DNA from: Arcobacter venerupis
GTDB taxonomy: Bacteria; Campylobacterota; Campylobacteria; Campylobacterales; Arcobacteraceae
DNA: 64,000 nucleotides
Assembly (NCBI RefSeq): GCF_013201665.1
Contig: NZ_CP053840.1
Span: 1,364,001-1,428,000 of the forward strand
Direction: 5' to 3'
Shown here: one piece after another, positions 10,476 to 22,000 of the stretch
How positions within the stretch are numbered: position 1 is the stretch's first letter
Layout of the letters: every line of letters starts with the position of its first letter
The notes under the pieces: model-generated
Databases searched by the model: none
What the model was told of the DNA's origin: nothing
What the model saw: only the letters and a program-made list of their open reading frames with translations
Program-made: the position numbers and the translations under genes

Positions 10476-10604
10476 TTTAATCCTTCTTTTGTTAGCTTTA
10501 CTATATCAAAAGAAAATTATATAAAACTAAAATGATACTAATAAAAGCCTTTGTGATTAAATTGTATAATCATTTTTTAAAATGATTAAAGGACTATAAA
10601 AAAT

Positions 10605-11606
10605 ATGAAAGAATTTATAAAAAAATTACCAAAGGCAGAACTTCATATTCATATCGAGGGTGCACTTGAACCTGATTTAATGTTTAGACTTGCTACAAAA
10701 AACAATATAAAAATACCCTATCAAACTATTGAAGAGGTAAAAGCCGCATATAACTTCACAAATCTTCAATCTTTTTTAGACATCTATTATGCAGGTGCAA
10801 ATGTACTTATCACTAAAAATGATTTTTATGATATGACTTGGGCATATATTTTAAAATGTGTGGAAAACAATATCATTCACACTGAAATATTTTTTGATCC
10901 ACAAACTCATACTTCAAGGGGAATTTCTTTTGATACAGTTATTTTGGGTATTAGTGAGGCTTTAAAAGATGCAAAAGAGAAGTATTCAATTACTTCAAAT
11001 ATTATCATGTGTTTTTTAAGACATTTAAGTCAAGAAGAGGCTTTTAAAACTTTTGAAGAGTGTTTGTCTCACAAAGATAAAATTATAGGAATTGGACTTG
11101 ATTCTTCAGAACTTGGTCATCCACCCTCAAAATTTAAAGAGGTATTTCAAAAAGCTAAAGAAGAGGGTTTTAAACTTGTTGCTCATGCAGGTGAAGAGGC
11201 TGATTACTCTTATATTTATGAAGCTTTGGATTTATTAGATATTCAAAGAATTGATCATGGAGTGCAAGCTATTAATTCAGCTGATTTAATGCAAAGACTA
11301 AAAGATGAGCAAATTCCTTTAACAGTTTGTCCAAACTCAAATATTGAGTTAAAGGTTTTTGATAATTACAAACAACACAATATTAAAAAACTTTTAGATT
11401 ATGGATTAAATGTAACAGTAAATTCAGATGATCCTGCATATTTCAAAGGTTATTTAAATGATAATTTTATAAATTTATGTGAAAATATAGACTTAACAAA
11501 AGAAGATATTATAAAACTTATAAGAAATTCTTTCAACTCTTCTTTTATTTCACAAGAATTTAAAAATGAGTACATAAATAAATTAAATAATATAGGACAA
11601 AATTAA
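10605..11606 (+). CDS. Adenine deaminase (adenosine deaminase-like family)
   Basis: A 333-residue zinc hydrolase of the adenosine/adenine deaminase family that deaminates adenine to hypoxanthine for purine salvage. Metal ligands and catalytic residues are in AELHIHIEGAL, HAGEEA, RIDHGVQA and NSDDPAYF. I favour adenine over adenosine as substrate because GLDSSELGHPPSKF, FFDPQTHTSRG and SDDPAYFKGY match the Aah1/Pseudomonas-type adenine deaminases I recall. Its stop overlaps the start of the next gene by one base (TAATG). Confidence 0.83.
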   Translation: MKEFIKKLPKAELHIHIEGALEPDLMFRLATKNNIKIPYQTIEEVKAAYNFTNLQSFLDIYYAGANVLITKNDFYDMTWAYILKCVENNIIHTEIFFDPQTHTSRGISFDTVILGISEALKDAKEKYSITSNIIMCFLRHLSQEEAFKTFEECLSHKDKIIGIGLDSSELGHPPSKFKEVFQKAKEEGFKLVAHAGEEADYSYIYEALDLLDIQRIDHGVQAINSADLMQRLKDEQIPLTVCPNSNIELKVFDNYKQHNIKKLLDYGLNVTVNSDDPAYFKGYLNDNFINLCENIDLTKEDIIKLIRNSFNSSFISQEFKNEYINKLNNIGQN

Positions 11607-12538
11607 TGAGTAAAATCAAAGAGATATTAAAAAATCAAAAAGTTCTAATAATAGATGGAGCAACAGGAACTGAGTTAGAAAGAAAAGGTTATGATATAAA
11701 TGACTCCCTTTGGTCAGCAAAATTTTTGATTGAAAATCCAAAGGCTATTTATGAAGTTCATAAAGATTATTTAGAAGCTGGAAGTGATTGTATTACAACT
11801 TTGAGTTATCAAGCAACTTTTGAGGGTTTTGAAAAAAAAGGATTGACGCAATCACAAGCAAAAGAGCTTTTACAATCTTCTGTAAAATTGGCAATTCAAG
11901 CAAGAGATGAGTTTTGGGCAAATAATGAGTCAATAAATAGAATAAAACCTCTTGTAGCTGCTTCTGTTGGTCCTTATGGCGCATATTTAGCGGATGGTTC
12001 AGAGTTTAGAGGAAATTATGGTTTAAGTGAAGATGAACTTGTGAATTTTCATAGAAAAAGAATGCAGGCTTTAATTGAAGCAAAACCTGATTTATTAGCT
12101 TGTGAAACAGTTCCTTGTTTAATTGAAGCAAAAGCTTATGTAAAATTACTTGAAGAGTTTCCTTCAACTCAAGCGTGGATTAGTTTTAGTGCGAAAGATG
12201 GAAATCATATCAATAGCGGTGAGAGTATAAAAGAGTGTGCAAAATTTTTAGATGACAAAGAGCAAATCGTTGCTATTGGTATAAATTGTACTGCACCTCA
12301 ATATATTGAGTCTTTAATTGAGCAAATTAAAGAAGTTTCAACAAAACCAATTATTGTTTATCCAAATGGTGGAGCAGCTTACGATGGAGCTACAAAAACT
12401 TGGAGTACACAAGCTAATACAAAAGATTATGGGAAAATGGCTTTTATGTGGTATGAAAAAGGTGCTAGTGTTATTGGAGGATGTTGTCAAACAACACCAA
12501 ATGATATAGAACAAATTGCTTCTTGGGTTAGAAAATAG
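11606..12538 (+). CDS. mmuM: Homocysteine S-methyltransferase
   Basis: A 310-residue cytoplasmic enzyme that transfers a methyl group from S-methylmethionine or S-adenosylmethionine to homocysteine to make methionine. It has the family opening DGATGTELERKG and the zinc-binding cysteines in GINCTAP and the paired GGCCQTTP near the C-terminus. There is no cobalamin domain, so it is the MmuM type and not MetH. It is translationally coupled to the adenine deaminase gene. Confidence 0.9.
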   Translation: MSKIKEILKNQKVLIIDGATGTELERKGYDINDSLWSAKFLIENPKAIYEVHKDYLEAGSDCITTLSYQATFEGFEKKGLTQSQAKELLQSSVKLAIQARDEFWANNESINRIKPLVAASVGPYGAYLADGSEFRGNYGLSEDELVNFHRKRMQALIEAKPDLLACETVPCLIEAKAYVKLLEEFPSTQAWISFSAKDGNHINSGESIKECAKFLDDKEQIVAIGINCTAPQYIESLIEQIKEVSTKPIIVYPNGGAAYDGATKTWSTQANTKDYGKMAFMWYEKGASVIGGCCQTTPNDIEQIASWVRK

Positions 12539-12582
12539 TAATAAATTTTTAAGTAATGATAATTTAAGAATAAGGTTAAAGT

Positions 12583-13215
12583 ATGAATATTGACACTTTT
12601 TTAATATATTCAGTAATTGCATTTTTTTATGTTTTAAGTCCTGGACCAGCAGTTTTATTAGCTATTGTAAATGGTATGAGAACTGATATGAAAACAGTTG
12701 CAATATCTTCTTTCGCTAATGTTCTGGGTTTAGCTATTTTATCAACTGCTTCAATTTTAGGTCTTGGAGTATTGATTTTAACTTCGGCTACACTTTTTCT
12801 TATAGTAAAAGTTGCAGGTGCTTTTTATCTTATATATTTAGGGATAAAATTCTTAAGAAATAAAGGAATTTTAAATATTGAAGATATTGAAAAGAATGTA
12901 AAACAAAAAAGTAAAAGAGCATACTTCTTTGAATCATTTTTTGTAGCAGTAACAAATCCAAAACCAATTATATTTTTTACTGCTATATTTCCACAATTTT
13001 TAGATTTACATAAAGCTATCGCACCTCAATTTTTTATTATGACTGGTGAGTTTATATTTTTCTCATTTTTTGGACTTTGCACTTATGCTTTTTTATCTAA
13101 AAAATCAAAAGCTTTGTTAAAAGATGAAAAAAGAATGTATTGGTTTAATAAGTTTACAGGTGGGTTATTTATATTTTTAGGAATAGGTTTATTAAGATTA
13201 AAAAATCAAGCCTAA
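12583..13215 (+). CDS. LysE/RhtB-family amino-acid exporter
   Basis: A 210-residue inner-membrane protein with about six hydrophobic helices. The family signature SPGPAVLLAIVNG is at about residues 19-31, and VAVTNPKPIIFF marks the central region. These proteins export amino acids such as homoserine, threonine or lysine; the substrate cannot be chosen here. The homocysteine methyltransferase upstream hints at a sulphur amino acid or homoserine lactone, but this is only inference. A GC-containing dyad follows and is shared with the convergent gene. Confidence 0.88.
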   Translation: MNIDTFLIYSVIAFFYVLSPGPAVLLAIVNGMRTDMKTVAISSFANVLGLAILSTASILGLGVLILTSATLFLIVKVAGAFYLIYLGIKFLRNKGILNIEDIEKNVKQKSKRAYFFESFFVAVTNPKPIIFFTAIFPQFLDLHKAIAPQFFIMTGEFIFFSFFGLCTYAFLSKKSKALLKDEKRMYWFNKFTGGLFIFLGIGLLRLKNQA

Positions 13216-13256
13216 AAGGGGAGTTATTATAAAATAACTTCACCTTTTGGAGTTTT
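13216..13256. terminator. Probable bidirectional terminator between the LysE-like and Panacea-like genes
   Basis: AAAGGGGAGTTATT-ataa-AATAACTTCACCTTT is a long dyad with one mismatch and one bulge, placed between convergent stops. It overlaps the last codons of the minus-strand gene. Confidence 0.55.
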
Positions 13257-13721
13257 TCTTACTTCATCTATTTTAAAACATTCATTTGCAATATTTCTAG
13301 GAGATGTTTCTTGATATTGACTTACTATTTTATGAATAGTTTTTATTTCATCTTTATCAAATATTGATTCATCAAACTCTTCTTCCATTTTTATAAAATT
13401 TAGTTCAATAAATTTCTCTTTTTCAACAACTTCAATATCTAAATAATCCAATAACTCTTGCATTAAAAAGATTCGTTCATCATCTTCTTCTAAATCCTCT
13501 TCATTTGCAACAATATCAAAAAGTTCACTAATAATCACAGGTTCAGGATGTCTTGCACCTTTTATATATGAATCGTTGAAAATCTTTTTTCCACAATATT
13601 TTTGATGATTAAAATCCATTAAAAAAAGCATAATTGCTACTTTCTTATCATTTAAATTTTTTACTTGTTTATGTAACATATATAAAATTACATTTGCTAC
13701 TTTTGTCATGTCAATATTCAA
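13227..13721 (-). CDS. Panacea/SocA-like (DUF4065-type) protein
   Basis: A 164-residue protein whose first part resembles the Panacea domain: KVANVILYMLHK, then a helix in the place of the usual 'KLQKLLYFA', and YCGKKIFNDSYIKGARHPEPV where relatives have 'gkplf...A...GPV'. The C-terminal half is acidic and helical. Panacea proteins commonly act as antitoxins or proteolytic adaptors (SocA type) beside a toxin, but no toxin-like gene lies next to this one. I am moderately sure of the family and not of the function. Confidence 0.6.
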   Translation of the reverse strand: MNIDMTKVANVILYMLHKQVKNLNDKKVAIMLFLMDFNHQKYCGKKIFNDSYIKGARHPEPVIISELFDIVANEEDLEEDDERIFLMQELLDYLDIEVVEKEKFIELNFIKMEEEFDESIFDKDEIKTIHKIVSQYQETSPRNIANECFKIDEVRKTPKGEVIL

Positions 13722-13853
13722 CTATTTTCCTTTTTTAATCTTATTTCGAAGTATAGTATATATAAAATAAATATCTATTTTAATTTGATATTTTGTTCTT
13801 TATGTATTTTCTATTTTTTTTATAAATTATTAAATGATTTTCTAATAGCATGA

Positions 13854-13859
13854 TATAAT
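13854..13859 (+). promoter_or_regulatory. Probable -10 element of the giant-protein export operon
   Basis: TATAAT lies 33 bases before the tolC-like start codon. There is no clear -35 box; a T-rich stretch lies upstream, as is usual for vegetative promoters in Campylobacterota. Confidence 0.55.
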
Positions 13860-13891
13860 ATGAAAATTAAACAAAAACAAGGGCGTAGAAT

Positions 13892-15343
13892 ATGATAAAA
13901 AAAGTATCAAAAATTGTAGTTTTGTCTGTTGTAACATCTTTTTTAATTACAGGTTGTTCTGTGTCTCCACAACCTATGTTAAATGAGGATGTAAAAGAGC
14001 AAGTAAAGAATGATTTATCTATTTTAAGTGAAGTAGTTCAACCAGTAACTAAACCTATTTCTTTAGATGAAGCAATACAAAGAGGGCTTAATCATAATTT
14101 ACAGAAAAAAGTAAAAATATTACAAAGTGCATTATCTCAACAACAATTAGATTTAGTGTATTATGATATGTTACCAAGTTTAACAGCAGCAGCTGGATAC
14201 TCAGAAAGAAACAATTATGCAGCAACTCAAAGTGCTTCATTTACAAATGGTGAGCCTCAACCTTTAGGTAATTCTTATTCAATTTCTCAAGATAAAGATA
14301 GAGTTACTAGTGACATAACATTTAGTTGGAATATTTTAGATTTTGGATTGTCTTACGTAAGAGCTCAACAACAATCTGATAAATTTTTAATTGCAAAAGA
14401 AGAAGAAAAGAAAGTAGAACATAACTTAACTCAAGAGATAAGAAAATCATACTATCAAGCCGTTTCTTCACAAGATTTATTAAAAAGAATACAACCAATG
14501 ATGCTTGAAGTTAAGCAAGCATTAGATGATTCAAAACAAATACAAAATGAAAGAGTGTCAAAAACTCCTATGGAAGCATTATCATACCAAAGAGAGTTAT
14601 TAGATATATTAAGATCATTACATTCTTTAGAAAGTAGTTTAATTTCTGCAAAAATTGAATTAGCTGAATTAATGGGATTGAAGCCAGGAATAGCATTTGA
14701 GTTGGCTGATAAAGTTGAAAAAGATTATGTGATTCCAGAATTTAAAATGAATCTTGATGAAATGGAAAAAATTGCTTTAGAAAATAGACCAGAAGTAACA
14801 CAAAGTAGATATCAAGAACGAATCTCTGAAAAAGAAATAACAGCTGCAAAACTTAAAATGTTACCGGGTATTAATTTAAGTACGTCGTTATCTTATGAAA
14901 ATAGTGATTATATGTTAAATAATGATTGGTACTCTTATGGAGCGAATGTTTCTTGGAATTTACTAAATGTCTTTAAAGGTAATGAACTTAATAAATTGGC
15001 GAAAACTCAAGTTGAAATTGCGAAAGAACAAAAATTAGCTCTTTCAATGGCTGTATTATCTCAAGTACATTTATCAATTGTAAAATTTAATCAAGCTAAA
15101 AAAGAGTACTTACTTTCAAAAGATTATTTAAATGTAGCTGATGATATTTATAAACTTACGGAAATTGAAACAAATCTAAATGTAAACAATAGATTAGTAT
15201 TAATAAAAGAAAAACTGAATGATATTCTTGCAACATTAAGATATTCTTCGTCATATGCAAATGTACAGAATAGTTATGGAAGAATTTTTGCTTCTTTAGG
15301 TATTGATGAAAAAAATATTGAAAAAACTGAAGTGAAAAAATAA
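13892..15343 (+). CDS. TolC-family outer-membrane efflux lipoprotein
   Basis: A 483-residue outer-membrane channel protein. The N-terminus is a lipoprotein signal with lipobox LITGC (cysteine at about residue 22). Two long coiled-coil repeats follow, with the TolC/OEP pattern (SLDEAIQRGLNHN, TFSWNILDFGLSYVRAQQQ, then NVSWNLLNVFKGNEL in the second repeat). TolC proteins form a trimeric channel that joins a periplasmic adaptor. It is the first gene of a six-gene run, with ten bases to the adaptor gene, so it very likely serves as the outer-membrane exit for that system. Confidence 0.88.
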   Translation: MIKKVSKIVVLSVVTSFLITGCSVSPQPMLNEDVKEQVKNDLSILSEVVQPVTKPISLDEAIQRGLNHNLQKKVKILQSALSQQQLDLVYYDMLPSLTAAAGYSERNNYAATQSASFTNGEPQPLGNSYSISQDKDRVTSDITFSWNILDFGLSYVRAQQQSDKFLIAKEEEKKVEHNLTQEIRKSYYQAVSSQDLLKRIQPMMLEVKQALDDSKQIQNERVSKTPMEALSYQRELLDILRSLHSLESSLISAKIELAELMGLKPGIAFELADKVEKDYVIPEFKMNLDEMEKIALENRPEVTQSRYQERISEKEITAAKLKMLPGINLSTSLSYENSDYMLNNDWYSYGANVSWNLLNVFKGNELNKLAKTQVEIAKEQKLALSMAVLSQVHLSIVKFNQAKKEYLLSKDYLNVADDIYKLTEIETNLNVNNRLVLIKEKLNDILATLRYSSSYANVQNSYGRIFASLGIDEKNIEKTEVKK

Positions 15344-15353
15344 GGGTTATAAA

Positions 15354-16073
15354 ATGAGAAAATTTCTAAGTTTTGTATTATTCGTATCAACTTTATATGC
15401 AAATGAAAATCCAACTGCCCGAGCGGTAATTGTTTCACTTGATAGAACAACTCTTTCAAGTGAAATTGCAGGAGAAATAATTGAACTATCTAAACAAGAA
15501 GGGGATTCATTTAAAAAAGGCGAATCTTTGATAAAAATTGATTGTTCAATATATAAAGCTCAAAAAAGAAAAATTGAAGTTGAAAAGAATATTGCAAACT
15601 TAGAACTTGAAAAAAATAAAAAATTAGATAGTTATGGTTCAATTGGAACTTTTGAAATACAAATTTCTCAAGAAAACTATTACAAACAACAAGCAGAAAA
15701 TGAGATTGCTGCCATTAATGTATCAAGATGTGATATAAAAGCTCCATTTGATGGAAGGATTGCATCAAAAAAAGTATCAAAATTTCAAAGTATTAAACCT
15801 CAAGATGAACTTTTAGAAATTATTAGCATAGATAATCTTGAAGCAAAAGTTGTAGTGCCTTCTTCTTGGCTTGTTTGGCTAAAAAAAGGTATAGAATTTA
15901 ATTTGAGTATTGATGAAACAAAAACAGTAGTAAAAGCTCAAATTGTACAAATAGATTCAATTGTAGATCCAACAAGTCAATCTATTACAATTAGAGCAAA
16001 ATTATTAAAACCATTTGAAAATATTATTCCAGGTATGAGTGCAACGGCTGACTTTTACCAACAAAACAACTAA
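15354..16073 (+). CDS. Short periplasmic adaptor (HlyD/RND membrane-fusion type)
   Basis: A 239-residue exported protein. It has a signal peptide with likely cleavage after YA near residue 16, a split biotinyl-lipoyl domain (SLDRTTLSSEIAGEIIEL ... SRCDIKAPFDGRIASKK), a short helical hairpin, and a beta-barrel region ending GMSATADFY. It is shorter than most adaptors and has no transmembrane helix. It lies between the TolC-like gene and the giant-protein gene, which makes it the candidate bridge to the outer-membrane channel. It is one of three lipoyl-domain proteins in this operon. Confidence 0.82.
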   Translation: MRKFLSFVLFVSTLYANENPTARAVIVSLDRTTLSSEIAGEIIELSKQEGDSFKKGESLIKIDCSIYKAQKRKIEVEKNIANLELEKNKKLDSYGSIGTFEIQISQENYYKQQAENEIAAINVSRCDIKAPFDGRIASKKVSKFQSIKPQDELLEIISIDNLEAKVVVPSSWLVWLKKGIEFNLSIDETKTVVKAQIVQIDSIVDPTSQSITIRAKLLKPFENIIPGMSATADFYQQNN

Positions 16074-16088
16074 TATCAAGGACATAAA

Positions 16089-19000
16089 ATGAAAAGAAAA
16101 AATTTAAAAAAACCAATGATTAGTGCCTTAGAACAAAGAATTCTTTTTGATGGGGCAGCTGTTGCTACAGCTGTGGATGTTCTTGATAATAGTAGCTTTT
16201 CAACAACATCTTCTTCTGATTCAACTAGTAAAAATGATGTAACAAATAATAATGCAGAAAATAGTGTGCATGAAGTACAAGCAGTTCAAGGGTTTGAAAA
16301 AGATAGAAAAGAAGTGGCTTTTGTAGATATTACTGTAAAAGATTATCAAACTTTAGTTGATGGTATAGGAGCTGGTGTTGAAACATATCTTGTTAGTTCC
16401 TTTGATGAAATAAACTCAATACTTCAAAACCAAAAAGATATTGATGCAATACATATTTTATCACATGGAAGTACAGGAGAGATAACAGTAGGGAATGATG
16501 TATTAAATAAAGAAAGCTTGAATAATTTTAATGAAGTACTTCAAAGTATGAAGAATTCATTAACACAAGAAGGAGATATATTATTATATGGATGTAATAT
16601 AGCAAATGATGGAAGCGGGCAAGAGTTTATAGACACAATTTCAACTTTAACACAAGCAGATGTAGCAGCATCAGATGATTCAACTGGTTCAAGTGCTCTT
16701 GGTGGAGATTGGGATTTAGAAAAGAGTAATGGTTTTATTGATACAAATACCATTAGTGTAACAGATTATAATGATATTCTTAGTTTATCTGTTGTTGTAG
16801 AACATGGAAATACAGTTGAAACATATGATAATATTAGTTCAGGAGTAGCCCATTTAACAAGTGGAGGGAATGCTGTTGCTTATTTGGTTCAAACAAGTGG
16901 AGATATGAATGTTGATGGGTATTCAGGATATAGCGGGATTATTCAAGTTACAGATAGTAGTACTACTGTAATTAAATCTATAGATATGACTGAACACTTA
17001 TCAGATAATTCCAATTTTATTAGTGATATGTCTATAACATCCTTGAAAAATGGAGGTTTTGTAGTTGTATGGACAGAAGGAAATGCCTCTGATTTTACTC
17101 TAAATAAGTATTATGAAATCTTTGATAATAACGGTAATCAAGTTGGAAGTAATCCTTTTAATTTATTAACTGCAACAGATGGTGGAAATATTAAGGTTAC
17201 ATCATTGACTAATGGAGGTTTTGCTGTTGCTTTTTTAAATGGACAAACAGGTATTGTAAAAACTTATGAATATAATTCTGGAAGTTTTACTGCCAATAGT
17301 GAATCAATTTTTATTGAAAATGTAAATGATGTTTTAGGAGCTAATGCTGGAGATTCTACTACTCCAACAACATATGGTCCTGATGCATCAGATGTTAGAA
17401 GATTATTTGCTCTGGGTTCTCTTTCAATTACAAATTTATCAGATGGTTCTTTCGTCGTTGCTTGTTCTACATACGATTGGGTAAATTCTTCTTATACACC
17501 TTTAGGGGATTTTATATATAAATTTAATGCTGATGGAACTAAATCCTCATTTAGTGGAGGAAGTGGTCAATATTGGGAGAGAGTTAATTGGAATCCTGGA
17601 CAGACTAATAATATTACAGCTTTAACTTCATTTGATGGAGGTTTTGCATCTTTAAATAAAGGTAATAATGGAGAATGGCAAATAACAGTTTATAATAATG
17701 ATGGTTCTTTAACTACAACAAATAAACTTACTGATACGGTATATTATGGAGGAAATTATTATAATAAATATTATTATGCTGTAAATTTAGGGGCAATTAC
17801 ATCAAATTTAAGTAATTTATATGGTAATCAAAATACTTATGCAAATGATTTTCAAGTTGATTTAGAATTTGATGGTACGAATTTAGTTGCTATTTTGCCT
17901 AATGATACTGGTGGTCTTAGTATCGCTAATATTTCCACAACAACAGGTAATTTAATAGGTTCAATTACTACATTAAGTGATATTCCAGTTCCCTCAGGTA
18001 AAAATATTACAAATCCACATTATTTAACTACCTCTAGTGGCTTTTCTTTATTATATGATGTACAAAGTACAAATACCGTAACAATCAATGACCCAGGGGG
18101 AGATTGGGATGCAACTTATGTATTATCTGATGTTTATCAATATGATTTATTGACATTTTCTCCTCCAGATACAATTGCCCCAACATTCGATGTAACACCA
18201 GCAACATCAAATGTAACAGCAACAACAGTAGATTTAAGTGCAAGTTTAGATGAAGCAGGAAAAATTTATTATGTTGTAGTACCTGATGGTTCAACTGCTC
18301 CAAGTCTAGCTCAAATACTTGCAGGTCAAGATTCATCTGGTTCAGCTGCTTTAAAATCAGGAAATAGTGATGTAGCAACAATGCCATTTACAGGAACATA
18401 TAATATTACAGGGCTTAGTGCAAATACAGCTTATGATATTTATGTAATTGGACAAGATGATGAGGGAACTCCAAATGTTATGACAACAGCTACTAAAGTT
18501 GATGTTACAACACCTCATGCACTTATTACTTTTGAGTCGGGAAATGGTGTATTATCATCGGATAATAGTATTAGTATGACTTATTCACATACTGGAACAT
18601 CAACTACTTTTACAATAACTGCAAAAGATACTAGTGATCAACAAGGACATCTTAAATATGGTTCTTTAGTGGGAGATCCTTCTGGACACATAGGTAGTGA
18701 ATCTATATATGCCATAAATGAAGGGAAAGCTAATTCAATTACATTTAGTGTAGAAAATGGTAAAACCTTTGATTTAATATCATTTTATTTAAGTAATCAA
18801 AATGGTGATGGTGATGAAACTTTTACTATCACAACAAATAAAGGTGGTTCTACAACGGGAATTTCTGGGGCAAATATTAGTTTGGATAGTGATAAAATTA
18901 CTTTGCCATCAACAGCTTTATTTCAAGGAATTACTTCATTTACAATTACAGCACCATCAGGTGGTGCATACATGGAAATTGATGATATTGTATTACAAAA

Positions 19001-22000
19001 TATAATGGTAGTTGGCCCAACAGTAAACCCAGCAATAGGAACATATACAGATACAAGTGCAAATGATACATTTGCAAATACAACAGGAACTATAAGCGCA
19101 ATACCATCAAGTGGTTTAATTACAGGTTATGGAATAAGTGGTGGAATAACAGGTGGAAATAGTGATGTTGAAGGAACAACTTACGATGTATCAAAAGCTG
19201 GAACTTATGGAACACTGTATGTAAATAGTACAACAGGAGTTTATGTATATGAACCTACAAGTGATAGTGTGATAAATGCTACATCTACAACTGTAACTGA
19301 TACGTTTACAATTCAAGCAACAGATTCAAATGGTACAGGAAATGGAACTTTAACAATCACAATAAATGGGGTAAATGATACGCCAGAATTAACAACACCG
19401 ACAAGTGCAAGTTATACAGATACAAGTGCATATAATACTTTTACAAATACAATAGGAACTTTAAGTGCAAGTGATAGAGATAGTAATACAACATTAACTT
19501 ATGGAATAAGTACAGGAATAACAGGAGGTTCTACAAATGTTGGAGGAACTATTTATGATATTTTAAAAGTAGGAAATTATGGAATATTATATGTAAAATC
19601 AAGTGATGGAAGTTATGTATATGTTCCAAGTGCAAATGCTATAAATGCTTTAACTTCAAACGCAACTGATACATTTACAGTAAGCACGAGTGATGGAAAC
19701 GCAAGTGATACACAAACATTTACAGTGAATATTACAGGTTTAAATGATACACCAACTGCTAATGGGAATAGAATTACAATAAATGAAGATACAACAACAT
19801 TATTAAGTGCAAATGATTTTAACTTTAGTGATATAGATACAGGTAGTGAATTATCAACCATTAAAATAACTTCATTAGAAACGGCAGGTATGTTAGAGTA
19901 TTATGATGGAGCATCATGGATTGATGTAACATTAAATCAAGAGATAACAAAGACAGATATAGATGCAAATAAATTAAGATTTACTCCTTTTTTAAATGCA
20001 AATGGTGAAGATAGTGCATCATTTAATTTTAAAGTAAGTGACGGAACAGTTTATTCAGATAGTGCTTATACAATAATATATGACGTTACTGCTGTGAATG
20101 ATACTCCAACAGTAGTAAATGAAATAGTTAATCAAAATGCAAGTATATCAAATGCCTTTAGTTTCACAGTTCCATCAAATAGTTTTGTAGATGTTGATAC
20201 AAGTGATACTTTGGCATATACAGCACAACTTGTAGATAGTAATGGAAATTTAGTAAGTGGTGGAACTCTTCCATCATGGTTAACATTTACAGCAGGAACA
20301 AGAACATTTAGTGGAACACCAGCAATAGGTGATGTGGGGACTATTTATGTAAAAGTTACAGCAACAGATAATGGAACAGGAAATTTAAATGTTTCAGATA
20401 TATTTACAATAACAACAAATAGTGGACCAACTGTAAGTGCAGTAACAGATACATACACAGATACAAGTGTAAATGATACATTTACAAATAAAACTGGAAC
20501 TATAGGTGCAACAGCATCAAGTGGAACAATCACAGGATATGGAATAAGTACAGGAACAACTGGTGGAAGTGATACTATAGGTTCTGTAACTTATGATGTA
20601 TCAAAAGTAGGGACTTATGGAACATTGTATGTAAATAGTACAACAGGAGCTTATGTATATGAACCAACAAGTGATAGTGTAATAAATGCAACATCTACAA
20701 CTGTAACAGATGTATTTACAATTCAAGCTACTGATGGTTCAGGTACAACTGATAATAGTTTAACAATTACAATAAATGGGGTAAATGATACGCCAGAATT
20801 AACAACACCGACAAGTGCAAGTTATACTGATACAAGTGCATATAATACTTTTACTAATACAACAGGAACTTTAAGTGCAAGTGATAGAGATAGTAATACA
20901 ACATTAACTTATGGAATAAGTACAGGAATAACAGGAGGTTCTACAAATGTTGGAGGAACTATTTATGATATTTCAAAAGTAGGAAATTATGGAATATTAT
21001 ATGTAAAATCAAGTGATGGAAGTTATGTATATGTTCCAAGTGCAAATGCTATAAATGCTTTAACTTCAAACGCAACTGATACATTTACAGTAAGCACGAG
21101 TGATGGAAACGCAAGTGATACACAAACATTTACAGTGAATATTACAGGGACAAATGATAAACCAACAGCTAATGGAACTAGAATAGTTATAAATGAAGAT
21201 ACATCAACAGTGTTGAGTGCAAGTGATTTTGGATTCGCAGATGTAGATACAGGAAGTTTATTATCAAAAGTTCAAATTACAAATTTAGTAAATAATGCAG
21301 ATGGAGTATTAGAATATAAAAATGGAGAAGATTGGATATCTGTAATAGAAAATCAGGAAATAACTAAATCAGATATAGATACAGGAAGACTAAGATTTAA
21401 TCCAACAGAAAATGCAAATGGAGAAGATAGTGCATCATTTCAGTTTAAAGTTAGTGATGGGACATTTTATTCAGATAGTGCATATACTATAATTTATGAT
21501 ATTACATCTGTAAATGACGCACCAACACTTGATAATATAATAGCTGACCAAAATGCAAGTGTATCAAATGCCTTTAGTTTCACAGTTCCATCAAATAGTT
21601 TTGTAGATGTTGATATAAATGATACATTAACATATTCAGCACAACTTGTAGATAGTAATGGAAATTTAGTAAGTGGTGGAACTCTTCCATCATGGTTAAC
21701 ATTTACAGCAGGAACAAGAACATTTAGTGGAACACCAGCAATAGGAGATGTGGGAACTATTTATGTAAAAGTTACAGCAACAGATAATGGAACAGGAAAT
21801 TTAAATGTTTCAGATATATTTACAATAACAACAAATAGTGGCCCAACAGTAAGTGCAGTAACAGATACATACACAGATACAAGTGTAAATGATACATTTA
21901 CAAATAAAACTGGAACTATAGGTGCAACAGCATCAAGTGGAACAATCACAGGATATGGAATAAGTACAGGAACAACTGGTGGAAGTGATACTATAGGTTC

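Noticed and set aside
10605-11606. Naming the gene add (adenosine deaminase)
   Set aside because: The motifs around residues 165-180 and 285-300 fit adenine deaminases of the same family better.
20345-21949. Two identical 62-residue open frames on the minus strand (20345-20533 and 21761-21949)
   Set aside because: They are antisense shadows of the 1416-bp repeats in the giant gene; their identity only reflects the tandem duplication.
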